Shown: positions 1 to 8,189, numbered from the stretch's first letter. The stretch is DNA of 11,982 nt from Candidatus Profundicultor aquiphilus (GCA_013314795.1 JABUEZ010000039.1:1-11982), one strand, 5' to 3'. Notes: a model not told the origin generated them from the letters alone. Numbers and translations are program-made.

Positions 1-374
1 TTGAGTTGGTGCAGTATTTGAAAAATGCTTGTGAAGATTTGCGATATCGGTATCATATAGGTATTACCTGTTCTTCGGCTACTTTTTATCCTGGCCAGGA
101 ACGGTACGATACCTTCAGCGGTTATGTGTTGAGGGATTTGCAGGGAAGTTTGGGGGAATGGCGAAGATTACAGGTTCTGAACTACGAGATGGAAGTAGCC
201 ACACTTTTTACCATGGCCAGAGTTTTTGGTCTTCGGGCTGGCGCAGTCTGTGGAGTTCTGGTGAACCGGTTACGGAGTGAGCAGGTGTCGTTCGAGGTAA
301 TAGAAGAAGTGGAGCGGAGATTGGCTCAGGTGGCAAAATTCACTGCAGAACGGATTCTTGAAAGGGGTCTATAG
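1..374 (+). CDS. udp: Uridine phosphorylase, C-terminal part (5' end outside window)
   Basis: Uridine phosphorylase splits uridine with phosphate into uracil and ribose-1-phosphate in cytoplasmic pyrimidine salvage. The reading frame is open to the left edge (first complete codon at base 3), so about 123 residues of a protein of roughly 250 are visible. Two family signatures are present. FYPGQERYDT corresponds to the E. coli uracil-binding stretch with Phe162, Gln166 and Arg168, all conserved here. NYEMEVAT corresponds to the nucleoside-phosphorylase ribose-binding E-M-E motif. The intact Phe/Gln/Arg set favours uridine phosphorylase over purine nucleoside phosphorylase. The end, with a hydrophobic helix and RILERGL, matches the family C-terminus, so the gene is not truncated on the right. 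The next gene starts two bases after the stop, and its ribosome site lies inside the last codons of this one, which suggests translational coupling. Family assignment is from remembered sequence similarity. Confidence 0.93.
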   Translation, partial: ELVQYLKNACEDLRYRYHIGITCSSATFYPGQERYDTFSGYVLRDLQGSLGEWRRLQVLNYEMEVATLFTMARVFGLRAGAVCGVLVNRLRSEQVSFEVIEEVERRLAQVAKFTAERILERGL

Positions 375-375
375 G

Positions 376-957
376 GTGTTTCTGGATCGATGGCTGGTAC
401 TCCTGGAACAACGGTTCTTTTTTCTGGCTCTGGCTGGATATGTGGCTCTGAGTATTGGTATTGGTGTTTTTTCCTGGCAGTGGCGCAAGTGGTTCTTCTT
501 CTTTTCTTCCTTTCTTTTATTGTTCTTTGGCATGGAAGAAAGAGTCCATGGTCATATTGAATGGCTGGCTATGGCCGCGCTTGGGGTGGCGCTTCTTGTA
601 ACGTTCTGGCATCGGGCCGAAAAGCTGGGGCAGTTTTTCCTGGGGTGCTGGATTATGGTAAACTTTTTCTCCTTACTCTTTCTTGTTTCACGGGAAGTGG
701 AACTCATCAGGTTTCTGGTTCGAGTTCCCATCAGAGTGTGGTTTATAGTAGCGGTGGTCTGTGGAGTTTTATCTCTTTACCGGTATTTTTTGCACCTTTT
801 CAGCGCTCTTTTGGGGAGTGCTCTTTTGATGGCGGGATATTTGAAGGTTATAATTCGAAGTGGTTTTGAAGAGTCGTTCTGGGGAGAGCCGCCTTTTCTG
901 ACCTTTTTGTTTCTGGTGTTCACAATTTTTCTGTATGCACTTCGGGAGTGTGAATAG
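376..957 (+). CDS. Small multi-pass membrane protein, function unknown
   Basis: I do not recognise this 193-residue protein. It is strongly hydrophobic, with about five or six likely membrane segments separated by short loops rich in Arg and Trp. A basic, tryptophan-containing N-terminus (FLDRWLVLLEQR) precedes the first segment. No catalytic motif, cysteine pattern or signal peptide cleavage site stands out. I chose the GTG at 376 because AAAGGGG at 361-367 sits 8 bases upstream. The frame could also begin at TTG 358, which would overlap udp by 17 bases and has no comparable ribosome site. The stop at 957 abuts the ATG of hslO, so it sits in the same transcript as udp and hslO. Long runs of T in the coding strand simply reflect Phe/Leu codons. 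Its job cannot be read from context, because the neighbouring functions are unrelated to each other. Confidence 0.72.
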   Translation: MFLDRWLVLLEQRFFFLALAGYVALSIGIGVFSWQWRKWFFFFSSFLLLFFGMEERVHGHIEWLAMAALGVALLVTFWHRAEKLGQFFLGCWIMVNFFSLLFLVSREVELIRFLVRVPIRVWFIVAVVCGVLSLYRYFLHLFSALLGSALLMAGYLKVIIRSGFEESFWGEPPFLTFLFLVFTIFLYALRECE

Positions 958-1845
958 ATGGAAGGATATAGGGATTACGTCCTGCGGGCTATGGTCGAGG
1001 ATACCCTGGTAACTGCGTATGTGGCGTCATCAATGCATCTTGTAGAGGAAGCCCGAAAACTTCATGGAACAAGTCCTGTGGCCACCGCTGCGCTGGGGAG
1101 GGCTCTCACTCTGGTAGGGATCATGGGAGTGGTATTGGCAGAAAATCAGCGGGTTTCTCTGCAAATCTGCTGCCGGGGACCACTTGGAGGGATTTTCGTT
1201 CAGGGGAACTGGAAAGGTGAGGTCCGGGGATACGTTTCCCAACCTCTGGTGATTGTGCCACCTCGCGAAGATGGAAAATTGAACGTTGAGGCAGCGGTGG
1301 GGAAAGGGTCGCAGCTGATTGTAGTTCGGGACCTTGGCTTTGGGGAACCCTGGGTGGGGAGTGTGGAAATGCCCCGAGGAGGAATTGCCTATGATCTGGC
1401 TTATTATTTCACGCTTTCGGAACAGCTCCCCACAGCCTGTAGTGCCGGTGTGTATGTGGGAACACAGGGAGAAGTCCTCTCGGCTGGCGGATTTATTGTG
1501 CACACCCCTTCGGGGACCGATGAGGGAGTGGTGGAACAGCTCGAGCAGAATATTTCCCAACTCCAACCAGTGAGTTTGGAATTCTTTGCGGGGAAAAACC
1601 CGATAGATCTTTTGGCTGAACTTTTACGGGGTCTCCGGTACCGGGTGGTGGGAGAAAACGCTCTTTTTTACCGTTGCTCCTGCTCCAGAGAACGGGCAAG
1701 ACACATGCTTTCTCTTTTGGGAAGGAAGGAGATCAAACAATTGCTCCAGGAGGAAGGTCGGAGTGAAGTGCGCTGTGTTTTCTGTAACCGGGTTTATCTC
1801 TTTACGAAAGAAGAACTCGAAGCTTTGTTGACAGAAATCGGGTAG
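958..1845 (+). CDS. hslO: 33 kDa redox-regulated chaperone Hsp33
   Basis: Hsp33 is a cytoplasmic holdase chaperone. It is switched on when oxidants form disulfides in its zinc centre and its C-terminal domain unfolds. The 295-residue product has normal family length. The N-terminal core carries the usual MVEDTLVTAYVASS-type opening and the segment around residues 140-185 (YYFTLSEQLPTAC). The C-terminal redox switch is complete: Cys240-X-Cys242 and Cys273-X2-Cys276, matching the CXC...CXXC zinc ligands of characterised Hsp33. ATG 958 follows GGGAG (944-948) at 9 bases and touches the stop of the upstream gene, and the TTG of the helicase gene follows 12 bases later. All four cysteines are present, so redox control is probably intact. 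This would fit an organism that meets oxidative stress occasionally. Confidence 0.96.
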   Translation: MEGYRDYVLRAMVEDTLVTAYVASSMHLVEEARKLHGTSPVATAALGRALTLVGIMGVVLAENQRVSLQICCRGPLGGIFVQGNWKGEVRGYVSQPLVIVPPREDGKLNVEAAVGKGSQLIVVRDLGFGEPWVGSVEMPRGGIAYDLAYYFTLSEQLPTACSAGVYVGTQGEVLSAGGFIVHTPSGTDEGVVEQLEQNISQLQPVSLEFFAGKNPIDLLAELLRGLRYRVVGENALFYRCSCSRERARHMLSLLGRKEIKQLLQEEGRSEVRCVFCNRVYLFTKEELEALLTEIG

Positions 1846-1857
1846 GAGGTTAAGGAG

Positions 1858-3807
1858 TTGAGAACTTTTCGTATTGATTATGAGAGAGAACTGAATGAAG
1901 AACAACAGAAAGTGGTGTTTTCGTCGGGTGGACCAAGCCTGGTTATTGCCGGCGCAGGGAGTGGCAAGACTCGAACCATTACCTACCGGGTAGCCTGGCT
2001 TCTGGAAAATGGTACGCCTCCCCAGTCCATTCTCCTGGCCACGTTTACCAATAAGGCGGCTCGGGAGATGCTGCACCGGGTGGAATTTCTGCTTGGGATA
2101 GAAACGAGAAATCTCTGGGGTGGTACCTTCCACCATATTTGTAACCTCATCTTACGTCGAGAAGCTCAAAGAATTGGATATAATCCCGGTTACACCATTC
2201 TCGACCGGGAAGATCAGAAGGATTTTCTGGAAATTTGTGTCGAAGGGTTGGACATTAATACCAGAGAGAGACGTTTTCCCAAGGGTGATGTTCTTTTAAA
2301 CGTTATTACCCTGAGTCGGAATACGCTCCGTTCGATTGAGAGTATTTTGAAAGAATACCATCCCCATTTCCTGGAATGGGCCGAGAGAATTGCGCAAATT
2401 GCTGCACTTTACCAGGATCGGAAACGGACACTCAACGTGATGGATTACGACGATCTCCTCTGTTATGTGTGGTTACTTTTCCATGATGAACCCGATGTGC
2501 GGCGGTATTATGGAAGGTTATTTCAGCACGTCCTGGTCGATGAGTACCAGGATACTAATCTCATTCAGGCCGAAATCGTCGATGCCCTTGCCGAGGTGAA
2601 CCGCAATCTCCTGGTGGTGGGGGATGATGCGCAGAGTATCTATTCCTTCCGGGGAGCAAACTTTGAAAACATCATCCGGTTTCCCGAACGATATCCCGAT
2701 TGTCGGATTTATAAGCTGGAAACCAATTACCGCAGCACGAAGAGCATTCTCCAATTGGCCAACCAGATTATTCGACATAACGTTCGTCAGTTTCCCAAGG
2801 AGCTTCGTCCTGTTCGGGAAAGCGGAGAAAAACCAGTAGTGGTCCCCACGCGTGATGTCCTGGAACAGGCCGATTTTGTGGCATCGAAGATCCTGGATTT
2901 GCGTGATCGGGGGTACTCCCTCAACGACATGGCGGTCCTCTACCGGGCGCATTACCAGAGTATGGAATTGCAAATGGAGCTGACCCGGCGAAACATTCCC
3001 TTTGAAATTCGTTCCGGGATACGTTTCTTTGAACAGGCTCACATCAAGGACGTAGTGGCCTATTTAAAAATTGTGGTTAACCCTCTGGATGAAGTGGCCT
3101 GGAAGCGGGTGTTCAAACTCTATCCTGGCATCGGTAAAGCAACAGCCGAGAAAATCTGGCAGGTGATTCAGGATTCTCCTGACCCTATCGGCCGACTCAG
3201 CGAAACGGAAGTTCAGGAACTGGTACCAAGCTCGGCTTTGGAGGGGTTCCGGTCTTTGCTTACGCTTCTTCAAGAACTGGAGAAATTGGATTCCGCTCCA
3301 GCTTCGGCCATCCAGGTTATCCTGAAGGGAGGATACGAAGCATATCTGCAGAGCCATTATAGGAATGCCTATGATCGTATCCAGGATATCGAGGAACTGG
3401 CAACGTTTGCCCTGCGCTATGACTCTCTGGAGAAGTTTTTGAACGAGCTGGTGCTTGTGGGAAGCATGGAGGGGGACACCGTGGTGAGGGGAGGAACACC
3501 CGATGAAAAGTTAACTCTTTCTACCGTTCATCAAGCAAAGGGTCTGGAATGGCCGTGTGTGTTTGTCATCTGGTTGTGTGAGGGGGGTTTCCCCTCTTCG
3601 CCAAACATTGGTAAACGTGAAAACATAGAGGAGGAGCGCCGGCTTTTTTACGTTGCCTGCACCCGGGCCAAGGATTTTCTTTTTCTAACCTATCCGGAGC
3701 ATGTCCAAGGTTTTACTGACCGTTCACTTTTGCGCAGACCCTCTCGTTTTATCCAGGAACTTGATGGCTCATGTTACCACAAATACATCCTTTATAAAGA
3801 AAGGTAG
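1858..3807 (+). CDS. uvrD: UvrD/PcrA-type superfamily 1 DNA helicase, short form
   Basis: This is a 3'-5' ATP-dependent DNA helicase of superfamily 1A, the class that works in nucleotide excision repair and in clearing proteins or RNA polymerase from DNA. All core motifs are visible in order: Q motif (LNEEQQ, residues 12-17), Walker A AGAGSGKT (31-38, Lys37), DEYQD (228-232), motif III GDDAQSIYSFRG (from residue 255), ETNYRST, VHQAKG (558-562) and VACTRAKD with Arg603. At 649 residues it is shorter than PcrA/UvrD (about 720). It stops some 45 residues after the arginine-finger motif, so the flexible C-terminal extension with the RNA-polymerase-binding Tudor-like fold seems absent. The start is TTG 1858 with AGGAGG at 1844-1849, 8 bases upstream. 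Other superfamily 1 members such as Rep are possible, and subfamily naming is less certain than the helicase call. Confidence 0.93.
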   Translation: MRTFRIDYERELNEEQQKVVFSSGGPSLVIAGAGSGKTRTITYRVAWLLENGTPPQSILLATFTNKAAREMLHRVEFLLGIETRNLWGGTFHHICNLILRREAQRIGYNPGYTILDREDQKDFLEICVEGLDINTRERRFPKGDVLLNVITLSRNTLRSIESILKEYHPHFLEWAERIAQIAALYQDRKRTLNVMDYDDLLCYVWLLFHDEPDVRRYYGRLFQHVLVDEYQDTNLIQAEIVDALAEVNRNLLVVGDDAQSIYSFRGANFENIIRFPERYPDCRIYKLETNYRSTKSILQLANQIIRHNVRQFPKELRPVRESGEKPVVVPTRDVLEQADFVASKILDLRDRGYSLNDMAVLYRAHYQSMELQMELTRRNIPFEIRSGIRFFEQAHIKDVVAYLKIVVNPLDEVAWKRVFKLYPGIGKATAEKIWQVIQDSPDPIGRLSETEVQELVPSSALEGFRSLLTLLQELEKLDSAPASAIQVILKGGYEAYLQSHYRNAYDRIQDIEELATFALRYDSLEKFLNELVLVGSMEGDTVVRGGTPDEKLTLSTVHQAKGLEWPCVFVIWLCEGGFPSSPNIGKRENIEEERRLFYVACTRAKDFLFLTYPEHVQGFTDRSLLRRPSRFIQELDGSCYHKYILYKER

Positions 3808-3812
3808 GACAC

Positions 3813-5045
3813 ATGCTCTCCCGACGCGACTATATCTGGAATTTTACCGTCGATTCTCTGGATTACGCCTTCTTTTCTCTGGCCATGTCCTTTGGTTCCA
3901 TCACCACGCTCCTTCCTCTTTTGGCCCAAAAACTGGGAGCATCCAACGTAGAGATTGGTCTTATCCCAGCTATTGCATATCTCGGCTGGTCATTGCCGGC
4001 GTTATGGGGGGCGAGAGTCTCCGAACGCCTGGAACGAAAACTTCCTTTTATTTTGAAAGCCACACTTTTTGAACGACTTCCGTATCTGGGAATGGCCATC
4101 ACCTGTTTTTTCTTCGCTTCTTCCAGCCCTCTTTTTGCCCTGTATCTGGTCTTTATCTTTCTGGGAATTTCCACTTTTGCCATGGGCTTTATTGGCCCTA
4201 TCTGGATTGAGATGATTGGCAAAGTCATTCATCCCGGCCGCTGGGGCTTGTATTTTGCCTTTGGCAATGGCATCGGGGCGCTGATGAGTATTTGGGGCTC
4301 ACGCATCGCTGAACGACTTCTTCTCGTTTACCCTTTTGCCCAAAATTTTGGGTACTGTTTTCTCTTTTCTTCTGTGGCTATGGTGGTTTCCTACGCGTTG
4401 CTGGCTCTCACCAGGGAGGAAAAGGCAATGGTTTATCCTTCCTCCACGGGGTATCTCCGTTCCCTTTTTACCATGCTTCGAGAGGATCGGAATTTTTCCC
4501 AATTTCTTGTGGCTCGTACTCTGATTGCACTGGGTGTTATGGGAGGGGCCTTCTACACCGTGTATCTCCTCTCTCATTTTCGTATTCCTGATGCGCTGGT
4601 GGCTCGTTACAATGCAGTTCTTCTGGCTTCTCAGGCTCTGAGTAACTTTTTCTGGGGTCCGCTGGGGGACAGAGAGGGGCATAAAGTCGTTCTCCTCATT
4701 GGGGCTATCACCATGGTGGTCAGCAATCTCTTTGCTCTTTTTGCCCAAAGTATCTGGCTTTTTTTCGTGGCTTTTTCCTTTTTAGGTTTAAACTACAGTG
4801 CCCTTTCGGTCGGGGGAATGGCCATTCTTCTTGATTTTGCTCCTCCGGAGAAGCGGAGTGTGTACCTCGGCTGGGGAAGCTTTTTCGCCGGATTTCCTGC
4901 GTTTCTTTCCCCTCTTTTAGGGGGCAAAATTGCCGATTTTTTCGGTTATACCACCGTTTTCTGGGTGGCTTTCGGTATCAACGTGGCCGGTTTTCTGTGG
5001 CTACTTTTTGGGGTTCGCGAACCAAGGGTGTTTGATGAACGATAA
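3813..5045 (+). CDS. Major facilitator superfamily transporter, substrate unknown
   Basis: This 410-residue integral membrane protein has roughly twelve hydrophobic segments arranged as two six-helix halves, the usual size and layout of an MFS permease. A charged loop after the second segment (SERLERK) and a second-half loop GDREGHK resemble the family's signature G-x-x-x-D-R-x-G-R/H-K between helices 2-3 and 8-9. The short charged tail EPRVFDER marks a cytoplasmic C-terminus. The start ATG 3813 lies 5 bases after the helicase stop, with AAGGTAGG just upstream. The end overlaps cobQ by 11 bases, so the two are probably co-translated. That coupling raises the idea that it carries a corrinoid or a related cofactor, but nothing in the sequence shows a substrate, and MFS drug or sugar exporters look the same at this level. 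Confidence 0.88.
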   Translation: MLSRRDYIWNFTVDSLDYAFFSLAMSFGSITTLLPLLAQKLGASNVEIGLIPAIAYLGWSLPALWGARVSERLERKLPFILKATLFERLPYLGMAITCFFFASSSPLFALYLVFIFLGISTFAMGFIGPIWIEMIGKVIHPGRWGLYFAFGNGIGALMSIWGSRIAERLLLVYPFAQNFGYCFLFSSVAMVVSYALLALTREEKAMVYPSSTGYLRSLFTMLREDRNFSQFLVARTLIALGVMGGAFYTVYLLSHFRIPDALVARYNAVLLASQALSNFFWGPLGDREGHKVVLLIGAITMVVSNLFALFAQSIWLFFVAFSFLGLNYSALSVGGMAILLDFAPPEKRSVYLGWGSFFAGFPAFLSPLLGGKIADFFGYTTVFWVAFGINVAGFLWLLFGVREPRVFDER

Positions 5046-6522
5046 GATGCTGGGTAAGGTATTGATGATTCAGGGAACAGCTTCTGGGGTGGGCAAGAGT
5101 TTACTTGCTGCAGGAATTGCCCGGTATTTTACCCGAAAGGGTGTACGGGTGGCCCCATTTAAGGCAGAGAATATGTCCCTGAACTCCGGGGTGACCGGAA
5201 AAGGGGAAGAAGTGGCCCGAGCCCAGATTCTCCAGGCACTGGCCTGTGGAATGGAACCTGATTCCCGCATAAACCCGGTGCTTTTGAAACCTCAGGGTGA
5301 TGCAATTCAGGTGGTAATTCGAGGGAAAGTATGGCAAACGGTTCCTCCGTTTTCCCTTTCCTCCGAGAAAGCGTTCCTCGAAAAGATCATCGGCGAGAGT
5401 TTTGAATCATTGCGCCGCGAGTTCGACCTGGTGGTGGTAGAAGGAATGGGTAGTCCGGTGGAACTCAACCTGAAGGAACAGGATCTTGCCAACATGGGTT
5501 TTGCTCTCCGCTTCCGGTGTCCAGTCATTCTCGTTGGAGATATCGAACGTGGTGGTGTTTTTGCCTCGCTCTATGGCACCTGGGCCCTTTTCACGGATGC
5601 AGAAAAAGAGTTGCTGAAGGGTTTCGTGATCAATAAACTCCACGGGGTGAAGGATATTTTGCAAAAAGGCATCGAAAAACTGGAACTGCTTACCGGTGTC
5701 CCTGTTCTCGGTGTTGTGCCTTATGGGGGGTTTTACCTTGACGATGAAGACAGTTTGAATCTGAAAACGGCAAAATCAAATGCTTCACGTGGTGAAATTA
5801 CGGTTGGTGTCCTCCATCTCCCTCACGTGGCGAATACCAGCGATTTCCAACCTTTACTTTTGGAAGAAGATGTGACCCTTCTTTTTATTCCACCGCAGGG
5901 AGATTTGACTGGTCTGGATTTACTGATTGTGCCCGGAACCAAGAATACTATGGAAGACCTTATTCTCCTTCACAAATACGACTTTCGGAATCGTGTTCAG
6001 GATTATCTTGCTCGGGGCGGAGTGGTTCTTGGCGTTTGTGGCGGTTTTCAGATGCTGGGTATATCGGTTCAAGATCCCTGGCATCTGGAATCGTCAAAAG
6101 GTGAGGTGCATGGATTGTCCCTTCTTGATGTGGTGACTGAACTTCGTCCAGAAAAGGTGTTACGCCGTGTGAATGGTGTCTGGAGCAAAGATGTAAGAGC
6201 TCGAATGGAAGGGTATGAGATCCACCATGGGCAAACCGTGGCATTGACCTCTTATTCTCCTTTTTTCCTTCTTGACTCTGGTGAACCAGAGGGAGTGGTT
6301 TGTCATGACCGGGTATTCGGGACTTACTGCCATGGACTCTTCGACCACAACAATTTTCGACGGTGTTTTCTCAATTTCTTGCGTACGAGGAAAGGATTAC
6401 CTCCAGTTCTTCAAGGTGGTCCTTCCTGGAAAGAAAAAACCATCCAGGAACTGGATGCGCTGGTCGAATTTCTTCAGGCACACCTCGACTTTCAAGCGTT
6501 AGAGAGTATCCTGAGTAACTAA
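5035..6522 (+). CDS. cobQ: Cobyric acid synthase (glutamine-hydrolysing)
   Basis: CobQ/CbiP amidates the b, d, e and g side chains of adenosylcobyrinic a,c-diamide, using ATP and glutamine, in the late part of cobalamin synthesis. The 495-residue product matches family length. The N-terminal dethiobiotin-synthetase-like ATPase domain has a P-loop GTASGVGKS (residues 14-22), followed by the CobQ hallmark APFKAENMSLNSGVT and NPVLLKPQGD. The C-terminal class I amidotransferase domain has the nucleophile Cys335 in GVCGGFQMLG and His433 in GTYCHGLFDH. The frame is open further left to 4930, but ATG 5035 is preferred: AAGGGTG (5024-5030) lies just upstream and the protein then begins as CobQ normally does. 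It overlaps the MFS gene by 11 bases. No other cobalamin gene and no cobalamin riboswitch is visible, so here it is separated from its pathway. Confidence 0.96.
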   Translation: MNDKMLGKVLMIQGTASGVGKSLLAAGIARYFTRKGVRVAPFKAENMSLNSGVTGKGEEVARAQILQALACGMEPDSRINPVLLKPQGDAIQVVIRGKVWQTVPPFSLSSEKAFLEKIIGESFESLRREFDLVVVEGMGSPVELNLKEQDLANMGFALRFRCPVILVGDIERGGVFASLYGTWALFTDAEKELLKGFVINKLHGVKDILQKGIEKLELLTGVPVLGVVPYGGFYLDDEDSLNLKTAKSNASRGEITVGVLHLPHVANTSDFQPLLLEEDVTLLFIPPQGDLTGLDLLIVPGTKNTMEDLILLHKYDFRNRVQDYLARGGVVLGVCGGFQMLGISVQDPWHLESSKGEVHGLSLLDVVTELRPEKVLRRVNGVWSKDVRARMEGYEIHHGQTVALTSYSPFFLLDSGEPEGVVCHDRVFGTYCHGLFDHNNFRRCFLNFLRTRKGLPPVLQGGPSWKEKTIQELDALVEFLQAHLDFQALESILSN

Positions 6523-7946
6523 TGGGTATCTTCGGCACCGACTATGGTTGCTTCGTGTATGCTTTGTTCAACTTCCTCTTTTTCTTGTTGTGGGCGGGTC
6601 AGGATTTTATTCTCCCAGCGTCCACTCAGGTAGTAGATGTAGGCAATCAAAAAGCCGGCCAATGGTCCAATGATCTGACTGATCCAGATTCCTCGCTCGG
6701 CCAGGTTCGGAAGCGAAGAAAGAACCTTGGCTAAAGGAATGCGCACTCCCCAGAGGGTGAGAATCGTATTAAGCATAGTTTGAAAGGTATCGCCTGCGCC
6801 GCGCAAAAACCCATTATAAGCAAACATGAGCGCCAAGGGCAAATAGGAGAAACTCACGATGCGCAAATACTCAATACCGAGTCGCGTCACATCTATATCG
6901 GTGGTAAAAATATGCACAATGGAAGTAGTGATGAAGAAGATAACCACAGTGGTTACCACAGCGAAAAGGGATGAGATGATGGCTCCCCATCTGGCGACTT
7001 CTCTGGCCCTCCGGAAATCAAGAGCACCTAAGTTCTGCCCGGCTACCGAAGAGATCGCCAGGCTAAAAGTCATGGCCGGCAGAAATGCGAACTGGTCTAC
7101 CCGGCTACCTACCCCAAAGGCGGCAATCACGTTTTTTCCGAAACTATTCACTATTGAACTCATCATTAAGAATCCCAGGGATAGAACGGTTTGTTGCGCC
7201 CCGGCTGGGAGCCCCAGCTTAAACATGATTCCAGAAAGTTTCTTCGAGAAGAAGAATCCTTTCTGGAACCTTACGAAGCCGGTGCGCTTCAGAAAAAAGA
7301 GCCCCAGGATTCCTGAAAACCCCTGGGCTATAGTGGTGGCCAAGGCTGCTCCGGCAATGCCCATCCGGGGGAAAGGTCCGATCCCCAGAATCATGATGGG
7401 GTCAAGAATCACGTTGAGGATGGTAGCGTAAATGAGCAGGGTAAGAGGGGTTCTCGAGTTTCCCATTCCCTGGAAAATGGTGTTGATGGCGTTATACAGA
7501 AAAAGAAAAGGAAGCCCAAAGAGAAAAATAACCAGATATGAAGAAGCAAGCGTGAGAACTTCCGGAGGGGTTTTGATCAATCGCAGTAAAGGCTCATGAA
7601 AAGCAAGCCCCACAAACATGGTGGCAATGCCGATGACGGTGAATACCGTCAGGGCATTGGTGATGGTTCTCGTAGCATCTTCTTCTCTGCGAGCCCCCAG
7701 GTACTGGGCCACCATGACGTTATTTCCAATCCCAAGTCCTGTGGCAAAGGCGATGAACAAAAAAAGCACGGGAAAGCTCACCGATACTGCTGCCAGAGCC
7801 TCAGGACCCAAAAAACGCCCTACCCAGATACTGTCCACAGTGTTATAGAAGGTCTGCAAAAGGTTTCCAATGAGCATGGGTATAGCGAAGGTAATTAAAT
7901 GACGGGGAATATTTCCGACGGTGAAATCAGTCCGGTAATGCTTCAT
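6519..7946 (-). CDS. MATE-family multidrug/toxin efflux transporter
   Basis: MATE proteins expel cationic drugs and metabolites across the inner membrane in exchange for Na+ or H+. The 475-residue product has about twelve hydrophobic segments in two related halves. Family-typical stretches are present: FAIPMLIGNLLQTFYNTVDS near the N-terminus, then VAQYLGARREEDA, FQGMGNSRTPL and, in the second half, FLRGAGDTFQTM. It looks closest to the NorM/MepA/DinF type, though substrate cannot be inferred. On the - strand, ATG (7944-7946) follows AAAAGGAG (7955-7962 on +) at 8 bases. Its stop overlaps the cobQ stop by four bases in convergent orientation, so any terminator must lie inside cobQ sequence. 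The gene stands alone, with its own promoter and operator-like site upstream. No repressor gene is adjacent. Confidence 0.95.
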   Translation of the reverse strand: MKHYRTDFTVGNIPRHLITFAIPMLIGNLLQTFYNTVDSIWVGRFLGPEALAAVSVSFPVLFLFIAFATGLGIGNNVMVAQYLGARREEDATRTITNALTVFTVIGIATMFVGLAFHEPLLRLIKTPPEVLTLASSYLVIFLFGLPFLFLYNAINTIFQGMGNSRTPLTLLIYATILNVILDPIMILGIGPFPRMGIAGAALATTIAQGFSGILGLFFLKRTGFVRFQKGFFFSKKLSGIMFKLGLPAGAQQTVLSLGFLMMSSIVNSFGKNVIAAFGVGSRVDQFAFLPAMTFSLAISSVAGQNLGALDFRRAREVARWGAIISSLFAVVTTVVIFFITTSIVHIFTTDIDVTRLGIEYLRIVSFSYLPLALMFAYNGFLRGAGDTFQTMLNTILTLWGVRIPLAKVLSSLPNLAERGIWISQIIGPLAGFLIAYIYYLSGRWENKILTRPQQEKEEVEQSIHEATIVGAEDTH

Positions 7947-7975
7947 TTTTTCTTCTCCTTTTGGTAACTTTTGAT

Positions 7976-8004
7976 ATTATAGTGACCGACCGGTTGAAAA
8001 TCAA
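7976..8004 (-). promoter_or_regulatory. Sigma-70-type promoter of the MATE gene
   Basis: Read on the - strand there is TTGATT (7999-8004 on +), a 17-base spacer, then a perfect TATAAT (7976-7981). The -35 matches 4 of 6 consensus bases. Transcription would begin near 7969, leaving a leader of about 23 bases that contains the ribosome site. Spacing and -10 quality make this the clearest promoter in the window. Confidence 0.7.
7983..7997. promoter_or_regulatory. Operator-like sequence inside the MATE promoter spacer
   Basis: The bases TGACCGACCGGTTGA lie wholly between the -35 and -10 of the MATE promoter. They contain the palindrome ACCGGT and a repeated GACC, a pattern like operators of TetR-family repressors, which often sit in this position. 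Symmetry is imperfect: the right half decays after GGT. A repressor bound here would block RNA polymerase, as expected for an inducible drug exporter. The identity of the regulator is inference, and none is encoded nearby. Confidence 0.38.
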
Positions 8005-8118
8005 TTGTTGCATTATTGCCGTTATCGCTCCACACTTTTTTCTTGGCTTTGATTGGCATTGATACAAACTTGAGTTTTTTGTGACGCCTGAAAATTAATT
8101 GCCAGGAGGGATTTTCCT

Positions 8119-8148
8119 TTGGAAAGACTTGGAATCAAGGTGTATTAT
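8119..8148 (+). promoter_or_regulatory. Possible promoter for cas6 and the WYL regulator
   Basis: TTGGAA (8119-8124) and TATTAT (8143-8148) are separated by 18 bases, each differing from consensus at one or two positions. Transcription would start near 8155, about 35 bases before the cas6 ATG. The 243-base divergent gap between the MATE gene and cas6 must hold promoters for both. Other weak pairings exist in this AT-rich stretch, so confidence is moderate. Confidence 0.35.
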
Positions 8149-8189
8149 TCTGGTGGAGCGTAGTAGCCGGATGAGTCGAAGGAGAAAGT

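Noticed and set aside
1030..1566. 178-codon - strand frame inside hslO
   Set aside because: It is a shadow frame antisense to a well-supported gene, with no ribosome site or recognisable motif.
4930..5034. Longer N-terminus for cobQ reaching back into the MFS gene
   Set aside because: The extra 35 residues are the MFS coding sequence in another frame. CobQ proteins begin close to the P-loop, and a good ribosome site precedes ATG 5035.
6859..7431. 190-codon + strand frame inside the MATE gene
   Set aside because: It is antisense to a clearly recognised membrane protein; the basic, proline-rich translation is typical of a shadow frame.
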